Assembly: GCF_016545825.1 (NCBI RefSeq)
Contig: NC_052614.1
Location: forward strand, 4,936,630-5,000,629
Origin: Eucalyptus grandis
Lineage: Eukaryota; Streptophyta; Magnoliopsida; Myrtales; Myrtaceae
Direction: 5' to 3'
DNA length: 64,000 bases
Position numbers and translations under genes: made by a program. How positions within the stretch are numbered: position 1 is the first letter of the stretch; the number at the start of each line of letters is the position of its first letter. The notes below the pieces were generated by a model, which saw nothing but the letters and a program-made list of their open reading frames with translations, searched no databases and was not told where the DNA came from. Below, one piece after another: positions 45,388 to 54,440 of this stretch.

Positions 45388-46020
45388 ATGAAAATTTTAT
45401 GCTGGAATTATTAAGGGTTGGGCACACCCAAGACAATCTTGGCATTGAGGCTTTGGAAAGGCCCAACATTATTTTTCGATGGGAACAAAGAGTCGGTAAC
45501 TCCGTGTTATGAGCTTGAAACGAATCCAATTGCGAAATGTGTAGTGGTGAATTCAAATGGAATAGCGGGGATAAGCAATTTTACCAATTGTGTGGTGGTG
45601 CCAACAATGGACTCGATCACAATGAAATGTTTGACCTAATTTGTACAGATAGTGGAAAATAGACGAGAGTTACCATTGTACACGCTCCAATAATCAGCCT
45701 CTGAAACTAGCTTCCTTTAGTTTGGTTGGAGGGCCCGAACTTCGGTGAAAATTTTGTACACTTTGGGAAAAGTAGGCAAGCATATAGTGGAGCACCATGG
45801 TTAGTGGCTTTTTCGAGATATAGGACATTACAAATGCATGCTCTCTAATGGATCTTGACGTAAAGGATGTGCATTCACACAGACAAATAATAGGAATGGG
45901 GATGCCTATGTGAAAGAAAGATTAGATAGAGCTCCCTGCAATGTAGAATGAAGAGTGACATCCCAGAAGTGGAAGCATATGCATTACCTGCTATAGGCTC
46001 GAGCCATAGTCCTATCTTGC
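45388..46020 (+). pseudogene. LINE endonuclease remnant
   Basis: The frame from ATG 45388 reads MKILCWNY-stop-GLGTPKTI, the N-terminal signature of plant LINE apurinic-type endonucleases (CWNcRGLG). An in-frame TAA follows the signature asparagine and tyrosine. Near 45880-46030 comes the C-terminal signature 'NRNGDAYVKERLDRAPCN' and 'AIGS...SPILLTLS', where the catalytic Ser-Asp-His block is partly lost (GSSHSPI instead of GSDHSPI). Several frameshifts lie between. Confidence 0.7.
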
Positions 46021-46426
46021 TAACTCTCTCAGTAGAACTTGCAAAAAGAAAGAGAAATTAAGTTTGAAGCATATTAGCTTGAAGATAATGAATGTGATCA
46101 GCTAGTAAGTTCAGTGTGGAATACTCCAGGCATAAAAAATGAACACTTTCTGAAGAATGACAAAAAGTAATAGAGGTCCTAAAGAAGTGGAGCAAGCAGA
46201 AGTTCTCTAATGCTAATAGTCAAATCAACTGCTTGAATAAAGAGCTTTAGGAGTCAACAAATGAGCACAGCTTGCATCATGACAGGGACAAAACGCAGCA
46301 ACCCAAAATACAAATTAAATATCTGTGGAAACAAGGAAAAAATTACTGGGGTATGCGCTCAAGAATATACTTAATTTGAATAGGTTGATAGAAATCTTTG
46401 AGGAAGCTCAATAGAATGAGCATAAG

Positions 46427-46893
46427 TTGTTCCCTCTTTTTGATGAGCATAAAGTAAATGATATTCTAGCTATCCCACTCTTAACAACACCAACAGAAGA
46501 CAAGCTAGTCTGGACACACAACCAAGCAGGAGGCCACGCTGTTAAAAGTGGCTACAACCAACTCCTAGACATTGAGACTAAGCATGAAGCAAATCAAGCC
46601 TCATCGTCCTACTCGACTCCAAAAGCCCTCTGGACTAAGGCATGGAATCTAAAGACTCAACCCAAAGTAAGGGTGCTTACGTGAAGTGGGTACCAAAACG
46701 CCCTACCCACAAGAGAAAACCTATTCAGAAGGAAGATTTACCTGAGTTGACATGCCCTCTTTGCGAAAAGGAACCTGAAACTGTCAAACATCTTTTCCTT
46801 CTTTGTCAATTTGGATTTCAAATCAGGAAGTTATTTGAATTGAAGGATGGCCATTGGAGATGTGTAATCACCTCAAAGCCCCCCGTCTTTTGA
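46427..46893 (+). pseudogene. LINE polymerase C-terminus (zf-RVT)
   Basis: First frame (46427-46684): 'KLVWTHNQAGGHAVKSGYNQ' and 'ALWTKAWNLKTQPKVRV'. A shift near 46670 leads into the second frame (46642-46893): 'ELTCPLCEKEPETVKHLFLL' with C, the C-x2-C...H-x4-C zinc site of zf-RVT. One frameshift therefore separates the two halves of the domain. Confidence 0.78.
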
Positions 46894-47454
46894 ACTGATC
46901 GTAGTCACTTTTTGGCATATTTGGACATAAAGATATTCCTCTATTTTCAAGCATCACTTACCAGATCTTGCAACAACAATGGCGTTTATCATGGCTATGC
47001 ATATGAATCTCTCGAAAGGGAATGGCCGAGAATCAGAGGGCGTGCATGGAAACGTTTCCGGAACACTTCTGTACGGAAAGTGTTCTAACAAAAAAACAGA
47101 AATGCGTTTGGTTGCGTTTTTCTTTTTTTTGTTTTTTGTTTTTAACAAAATAAGAACAGAAAAAGAAACATAAAAAAGTTATTTCTTTTGAAAAGAAACA
47201 CTTCTTGTAAGGCACAAAAGAACAAAACCAAAAGAACAAAAAAACAAAATCGGAACAAAGGAAGAACACCGGCTGAAGCTCTTCTCCTCCGTGCGTGCTC
47301 GTGGCTCTCGTCGGCTGAAGCTTCGTTCTCCCTTTCCGGCGTCTCTCCATCTCTCCGGCGGCTCCCACTCGGTCTATTCTCTCCGGCGACTCCAGGTACG
47401 TTTCTCCCCCTTCTCCGGTCAGCGTTGCTCCCCCTTCGGCGTGACAGATCTGGG

Positions 47455-47795
47455 ACGGCTCGCTCGAGCCTCGAGCGAGCGTTGCTCGCCCAGATCTGCC
47501 GCGCCGAAGGGGAGCAACGATCGCTCGAGAGCGAGCTCGAGCTGTAGCTCGATCTGCAGCTGCTCGAGCTCCCCTTCGCTCGCTCGAGAGCGAGCTCGAG
47601 CCGCAGCTCGCTCGAGCTGCAGCTGCTCGAGCTCCCCTTCGCTCGCTCGAGAGCGAGCTCGAGCCGCAGCTCGCTCGAGCTGCAGCTGCTCGAGCAGCAT
47701 CTCGAGCGAGGCTCGAGCGAGCTCCAGCTCGAGCGAGGCTCGAGCGAGCTGCAGCTCGAGCGAGGCTCGATCGAGCAGCAGCTGCAGCTCCAGCA
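47455..47795. repeat. CTCGAGCGAGC array with 63-bp units, right arm
   Basis: 'gctcgctcgagagcgagctc' starts at 47578 and again at 47641, a period of 63 bases (21 codons). The left arm has one unit fewer. The open frames across it are compositional. Confidence 0.88.
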
Positions 47796-47879
47796 GCAGC
47801 AGCAGCTCCTCTGTCCGGGTTCTCATCCTATGCACCATCTTTCTAAAGCACACCGCAGCTACTGGCTTCTGTCTTGCAG

Positions 47880-48540
47880 ATATAGGTGAGATGATGACTC
47901 GCCAGTTTTCTTGTGGGCAGGAGAGTCTCAGTTTATTGGAGGAGCTGTGCGTTCAATCCAAGGCCAGCATGCTGATTACTTTGGGCGGCGATGTGCCTGT
48001 TGATGAAACAAACGAAGGAGACGACCTTGAAGCTACTCAGTTTGTCATGGAAAATGATGACGACATGAAGGAGGACTTGGACCTCCCTGAGACGGCTAGG
48101 CCACGTAAAACTTCCCAGGTTTTTATCTGTCAAGTCAATGTCTGGGCTGCCTGATGTGTTATTATCTCCAAAAGGGAGGAAAACGACACCCTGAATTGTG
48201 AATATGAGTTTTATGCGATGGAAGACGATGAGGGTGAAAATCATGACGATGCCATCAACCGTCCCAAGGTGGGGCTTTCAACCGGAGCATGAGTTTTGCA
48301 GTGCAGCAACACAACAACGAGGGCGAGGGGATCTCTTTCGGAGATATGAGCGAAGATGAGTGGGTACTGTTCCTTGAAATCTTCGAGAAGCTCTTGCCCG
48401 AGGTCACGAAGAACGCTAGATGCAACAGCTCAAAGCAGAGGTTGGGAACTTCTTGCGAATTCCGAGGAATCACCAAAGCAATAGACGATTTAAAGATTAG
48501 CAAAAAGATAGAAAGAAGCTCGGACACATATCGCTTGTAA
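47880..48540 (+). pseudogene. Captured exons of an unrecognised acidic protein, right-arm copy
   Basis: Exon 47880-48118 is bordered by TTGCAG and CAG|GTTTTT, exactly 239 bases as in the left arm and with the same protein (EMMTRQFSCGQESLSLLEEL, DDDMKEDLDLPETARPRK). The second part, about 48175-48540, encodes an acidic stretch and, from the ATG at 48289, 'MSFAVQQHNNEGEGISFGDM', 'SEDEWVLFLEIFEKLLPEV' and 'KKIERSSDTYRL' before the stop. One G missing near 48267 shifts the frame between the acidic stretch and the ATG. The family is unknown to me. The acidic and helical make-up would fit a nuclear protein, which is a guess. Confidence 0.5.
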
Positions 48541-49688
48541 TTATTGTGGACTAATTTTCCTTTTCTGTTTCCCAAATGACTTGCTAGTATAGATTGTAGA
48601 TAATGACCATTTGGGGCCCGACGTGAGAGGAAAAGCGATCGGCAAGTCGTCGTCCTTTCCTTTTCTACTGTCTCACGCGGTTTCGTCCTCATTTTGTAAC
48701 TATCACCATGCAATTATATCAGTGTGTATTGTATTGTGTATAAGCTCATTGCCCCGTTTACATCAATGTGTGTATGTTCACTCTGATCTGCACAATCAAA
48801 TTTGAGGGGTCTAGTTTTCTGGAGCATGGCAGTAAAGCTACTCCAAAGTCCTGTCAACTGGTGTTGGTGCATCTCTAGCCCTGTTTTGACTTTAGAATGG
48901 CAAACCAACTAGACAGTAGCTGATGCAAACATCGAAAGTTTTTGCTTCCTTACCAGGTTACGGCGCACGTACAGGAGAATTTTTGTCGTATTAAGAATAA
49001 ATTAAATAGATGACTACAAAAATTAATGAGCATTTCATAATAATAATAAGCATTCAATATCAATTTTAAAATTTATTAAAAAAATTTAAAATAAAAAAAT
49101 AGAAATTTTGTCGTTTACCAAACGTGTTTTTTCTTTTCTATTCAGGAACAGAAATTTACCAAACGTGTTTGCTTTTTTCTATTCTAAAGAACAGAAATTG
49201 ACTGCGATGCAAACATGTTTATGTTCTTTTTATTCAAGCACAGTTTTTTTTACACTTACCAAATGTGTTCTTTTGCTCAAAAACTGTTCCCGGAACAGAA
49301 ACACTTTTTTGTTTCTGTTAGGGAACAAAAAGAAAAAGTGTTTCCATGCGCACCAGAGAAAAAAACAACCCAAGACACTTACCCATAAGATGGAAACTAC
49401 CAAGTTCTCAAGCCAAACATTGACAGAACTTTCCATGAAGGATCTTCCAAAGGTTCCGTGGCGTGTGTCTACCGTGATTTCGATGGGAAACTAATCGATG
49501 GGTCCGCTGTAAACCAATCGATGCCCCTTTTTCATGTAATTGGGCCCGTACTCAGTGAATGAAAAGCTTGCTTATGACCAAAAAAAAATTGTTAACACTA
49601 ACTATAGAAAATTTTTAGTTGATTAAAATAAATTTCATAATGAAAGAAGTTACAAACTTACTAATTTATTGACATATTTGTAAATTTA

Positions 49689-50018
49689 TTAGAGTGCTAC
49701 ACTTGTAAAACTTGAGAAAAAGTTGGTTGCTAACTTATTCATTGGAACATTGGTAAGATCATTTTAATGCCTCCAATGATCCAGAGCATGACTACCCTAA
49801 AGCATTGTGTCAACTTACTTTGCTGGCTGGTGCTAGTGACCTTTGAGCCTATGCCATAGGCAAAACTTTGCTTGCACTGCTTACAGCATGCCCTTATACG
49901 TCCAGGACTCATAATTTCTATTGTGCAAGTGTTCCCAGATGATGGACTTCTTGTTTCTCCGCTTGTTGGGCTGTGTTTCCAGAGTTTTCACATCATTGTT
50001 TTCTTCTGGGGTTGCCAT
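49689..50018 (-). pseudogene. Truncated BED zinc-finger gene, right-arm copy
   Basis: Starts with ATG (complement of 50016-50018) and matches 5716-6045. An extra base in 'cacttgcaca' (left arm 'cacttcaca') shifts the frame before the C-x2-C pair, so the finger is not even begun in this copy. Confidence 0.7.
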
Positions 50019-50938
50019 CTTCTATGTAAAAACGAATTCTTGCCAAATAAAGTCAGATAAAACATCAAAAAAAAAGACAGATATGAAAGAGAAGGAGATT
50101 TAGAATACTTTGACAGCATCAGGCAAGACACATTAGAAAAATCACTGATGAATGGACTTGAACCAAATTTTAGAGTAAGATGTACAAAAGATCAGTACAA
50201 GGATTAAAAATCTTCCAAAAAATTGAGCAATGGTGACCAAGCATAGGGAATTGATAAATTAGCTTTCAATATGATGACGAGAGTTTAGAGATGTTTAGCT
50301 AACAACAAAACATCATTTTCCCCTTTGTATTGCATTATATAGGTCAGGGATCCAAACCATGGTGAATGTTCCTGAATAAAGTCCACACCAAAAGCACTCC
50401 AAAAACAAGAAGGCAGACTACACAGGCACCTGCATTTTATACTTAGAAAACACAATCCAGTAGTAGCTTTAACATTCAATACCTCATCTCACAGAACCAA
50501 CACGAGTTATCTTGGTTGGTGGTTGGTGATCTATGTGTCAAGAAAGAACCAACTTTTAATGGCCTGTCATAGTTATAGAATTCGAATTCTCGATCTAGCT
50601 GAAAGGTGCAAACAACAGTAGGCTAATGATTTTCACAAACTAATTCAACTTCTCATAGTCAACTCACACACAGTCATCAACTTACATCTGAAAGAAAAGG
50701 ATGGGAACTACACAAATCACCTTAGTCTCCTCGATAAATCAAACACAAAAAAGCATCCAAGCAGAAAGAAAAGTATTGAACAAAGGGAAAGCTCGAAGCA
50801 TATCCCAATTACAGAGAACTAACGGAGGCAAAAGTGAAAATACCGTGATTGCTAGTGCCCTTTTCTCAGTCGTTGAAATGAAGTAAAAGCCTTAAGGCAT
50901 CCACTGGTATCAGACTTGCACATACCACTTTTCATTTT
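50019..50938. other. Non-coding, counterpart of 4785-5715
   Basis: Near-identical in reverse to the left-arm stretch. No gene is seen. Confidence 0.55.
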
Positions 50939-51480
50939 TCAGTCAATTAAACCACCAGCATGCACTACGAATTGAGCGAGAGGTGGTTGTTCTTTAGAAA
51001 TCCTCCATAACTCATGGAAAAGGCAGACACACATGTCTTGTGTAAGAATAGGGTCCAAAGCTATCAATCCTCCATCGATCAAGTCACACAGCGTCTCCAC
51101 CCTCGAATCGGCCACGATTGGGTTGGTGGTCGGAGCTTTCTTCCTGGTCGCAGAGCCACCGTCCAGCAGTGCCACCGGACCTCGGCCCAATCACGGAGGT
51201 CAAACGAAAGAGAAATCGAAACAATTTTTGAATCGGGGCGAGGCTTTGCGTGAGCCGGAGTTTTTTTCTTTTAGTTTCTTTCAAAATCCTTCGCCTTTCA
51301 ACCCTCATCGCTGCCACCGCTCCTCTTGTTGGATGAGTGTTGCTGCTGCTGTTGAAGATCGAGCAAATTGGAGCTCCTTCTGGCGGATGAGAAGCACCAT
51401 TCTCTCGTTCTCGAGCTTGGCTCTCTCCATCTGGGCTCCATCAACGAATCTTCAATGCCCAAATGCCTCCAAAGATCAAG
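50939..51480 (-). pseudogene. Unrecognised gene-like stretch, right-arm copy
   Basis: Reverse counterpart of 4226-4784. The frame 51190-50939 reads 'VADSRVETLCDLIDGGLIAL' and 'LFHELWRISKEQPPLAQFVV' with HAGGLID. A few residues differ from the left arm. The left-arm frame is disrupted near its end where this one reads HAGGLID, so this copy may be closer to the ancestral protein. Function unknown. Confidence 0.4.
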
Positions 51481-52329
51481 CCACCAACATAATATAGAAC
51501 AAAAGACATTTTAATCTTCAGTTCACTGCTACGAGTCTTCCTTCCCTCTCAGAAATGAAACTCCTATTCTCAATTTTTCCAACAGAGACACTTTCTTTGA
51601 CCTGGTCAAATGCCCAGAACCAGACTTTTTCCCATACAATTAAGAAACAGAGATATTCCCACGCAGCCCAACAGATAAAAAGAACATACCCAAGTCAGCG
51701 AAACCTCAAGAAATCCCGAAATGCACCACCAAGAGCCAGGAAAGCCTCATCCATGGGGTGCAAGATTCCATTTGAAAAAAAAAAAAAAACTGCCCGTGGT
51801 TTTGAGGAGAAGTCACACCCATCTTTGGAAGCCAAAACACACGAGAAAAAAAGGAAGAGAGTGTCTTCACACGCAGGAGAGAGAGGGAGAAAGGGAGTGA
51901 AATTTTGAAATGAAGGAAGAGAGAGAGGAAGGACACGGATGTCTTTGATGAAGAGAGAGGACTCAAGATGGAGAGAGAAAATGGGACCATGATTGGACGA
52001 CACATGACGCCACGTGGATGGCCCGGCCCATGATTACGTGGAGAGGCCGGGCCTGCACAATATTTTTCTCGCAAGGCGCCTGCCTATTTTTGTGGGCATG
52101 CATGCGCATGGAGAGAAAAATGGGCGCGGGAGACATGCACTCCCATGGGCCCTTCAAATTTCCACTTTCTTTGTCTTAAATAAGAGTAACTATGCGCTAA
52201 GTATTTGTTGCCCTCCATATAATAGGAAAAAAAATGTCGGTCGTCTTGTACCGCGTATTTAATCCTGCGATAGACCAACTATGGATGGAGGCATAGGAAG
52301 GCTCCCATAGGGGACCAAATCTCCCTTGA

Positions 52330-52771
52330 GGCCCCTAATTTCAACTAGATTGTGACATTTTTCAACTCTTAAAAATTTCAAATATGTTAATTGCGAAAGG
52401 TCCAACCTCATAAGGGGCTGACACCTTTAGAAAAGCAGCTCGTCGAAGTTTTTCAATTTGTCAAGGCCTTAAACTTGAAATAGATCATTAATCACTAGTA
52501 GAGCATCTTACTCGAAATCAGACAATTCCAAATGTCTCAAAGACTTTAGGGGTTCAAGGCCGTTGATGTCGAACAACTTCTCACATGCAGATACTTTTAG
52601 TTTTGCTAAGGATTTTAGCCTTTTCAAATCCTTGATTTCTATAAGCTCATCGCACCTTTTGATATGTAATTTTGACAAGAATTACAAACTCGACAAAGTG
52701 CTGGGTGGTGCCTTCTTGGCATTGTCTAGTGAATGGAGTAAACTGATATAATTATACTCAATCATCACGAG
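52330..52771 (-). pseudogene. TNL LRR fragment, right-arm copy
   Basis: Reverse counterpart of 2832-3290 with the same leucine pattern (for example, reversed, SLLSLDNAKKAPPSTLS-type wording and CDELIEIKDLK). It has its own frameshifts and differs from the left copy more than the flanking non-coding DNA does. Confidence 0.7.
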
Positions 52772-53189
52772 AATAAGGGACTTTCGTGATATCAAAAGTA
52801 ATCGTATACCTCTTGAATTAAGACGGAAAATTTTTAGTTCGAGTAAAATAAAAAAATAAAAGGAAATTTTTTCTAAAGAAAGTAAAGAAAGCTGTCACTC
52901 ATGAAGAACACCAAATGTCAACCATCATCGAAAGAGCTCAGGAGCACCAGTATGCGTTTATCTAATAAGATGGATTCATTGTATGTATTTTAGATTTGCA
53001 CATGAGATGTATTTGATTTTATAAGCTTATTTCTAAGCTCTAAGAAATTTTGCTCTCTTTTTTTCGCAAGCACATCAACAATTTGGTTTTTATTAACTTA
53101 CGAACTAAGGAAAAAAAAAACTAAACAATTTAACCGGAGGGTACTCATTTTCTTGCTTCTTTCTTTAACTTTCGGCCCACATGTTCTTA

Positions 53190-54440
53190 ATGGCTCTCTA
53201 CCCATTTTTTGTTTTTTTTTATCTTTATTTTTACGATATCAATATATATTTTTTCCTTGGGGCTTACGCTGGCCCAAGTTAGACACTACGTCCGCTGCTG
53301 AAATTTGAGCGCGTTCGATGATTAAAATCCGAAGTTCACCGACCGGATTGTGTATACTCTCTCGCCGACCACAAAACGATGACAAATAATTATAACATCC
53401 AATGCAAGTTCATGACTCTTGGGGATGCCATAGGCAACAATTATGGAAGATCCAATTTAGGATGTTTCACTCTTGATAGAGTCAACCACCATATCATTTA
53501 TCACATCCCGAAACCAATAAGAAGAAGGATGACACAGCCGTCCTCTCATATGAAGGACATTGTGTCAAACATAACCAATAACCTATTAACAATAACATAT
53601 ATCTCCATCCATATATATTGAATAAAATAACAAGTTGGTTACAATATCAAAATTTCTATCATTATCACAAAGAATATGTTCAATTTAGAATTCAGCCAAC
53701 CCAACAACTATCTACAAAAATATAAAAAAAAAACTAGCTAAGCTCATACCCAAATCATATTCCCAAAAATCCCGTCGATAGCACTCTCGTACTATTGGCT
53801 GCTAGTTGAGGAGCTTGAAAAACATGAAAAATGAGTGAAATGAGCAATCACAGTTTAGTAAATATTATATCTCTTCTAAACAAATCAAGTAATCACTATG
53901 TATGTATACACAATAATACCAAAACTCCATAACCCAAACTCAAGGTAAAAATTACATATAAAATGACATATGAGTTATTTCATTTCAACAAAGTTATAAA
54001 CAAGTAAAAAATACTCGATTTCTCACCATCACAATTAAAATGTCAATGGTCAAGTCTATTAATCAATCTTAATTAAAAAAACCACTGAACACGAACCTAT
54101 GATTTTTTCCGTAACTTTTCAGCAAATCCATATCTCACTCATACCGGCAGGGTGATTTGGAAGATTTATTAAGCAAGCTGGCACTTGCATTTTTGTTTCT
54201 GGAATCAGGTTAAAAATGGAGGCACGATGTTAAATAGCTGTGTCTGCGCAGATCCAACGAAGCTCTGAGAATGGACCGAGATATAGATTCTCTGTGCGTA
54301 AAGAAATTTTCTTTCCTTTGCCTTTTATTTCTGAAACAGAAATCCAGGTTCGGCAATCGGTGGAGAGAATGCATTTTGCATCGACTTTACTGATAATCCA
54401 CGTTCTTGACGAGTAGTATGTTGTTTTCTTGATCTGCAGA
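53190..54440. other. Right flank with a diverged repeat (53290-53500)
   Basis: No supported gene. The block 'gatgattaaaatccgaagtt...ggattgtgtatac' to 'gactcttggggatgcc...aattatggaagatccaa' has a diverged relative at 58130-58350 ('gacgatcgaaatcaaaattc...aaattgtgtgtatc', 'gactcttgtggatggcc...aattacgaaaaatccaa'). The 80-codon frame 53379-53621 lies across this repeat and is not kept in the second copy, so I do not call it. Confidence 0.5.

Larger units (their letters stand above)
42780..46910 (+). mobile_element. Degenerate LINE, right-arm copy
   Basis: Sense strand is plus here. Order: probable 5-prime UTR 42780-43240, ORF1 43457-44053, inserted foldback element 44229-45121, endonuclease remnant 45388-46020, then a jump near 46375 from the 'YLWKQGKNYWGMRSRI' linker straight to the zf-RVT end (46427-46893). 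The polymerase palm and fingers that should lie between are deleted. No poly-A tail could be fixed. Confidence 0.75.
47039..49353 (+). mobile_element. Pack-type Harbinger element, right-arm copy
   Basis: Left end 'ggcgtgcatggaaacg', right end reversed 'gtgcgcatggaaacac', flanked by CAGAG (47034-47038 and 49354-49358). The 5-prime leader at 47270-47430 matches the Harbinger at 26870-27040 (ctttccggcgtctctc, cggctgaagctt), and the 3-prime 300 bases (49020-49320: gagcatttcataataat, accaaacgtgttt, gttcccggaacagaaa) match 31700-31955. It carries no transposase, but the captured exons at 47880-48540. Confidence 0.72.
36741..53189 (-). repeat. Right arm of the ~16.5-kb inverted repeat
   Basis: Reverse complement of 2412-18988, collinear throughout. 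It holds the same elements in reverse order. Known differences: one more 63-base unit in the CTCGAGCGAGC array, an intact LINE ORF1, one extra base in the BED gene, and many single-base changes and small indels. The outer flank (53190 onward) shows no similarity to 1-2411. Confidence 0.93.

Noticed and set aside
53379..53621. 80-codon frame
   Set aside because: It lies on a diverged repeat whose second copy has no matching frame.
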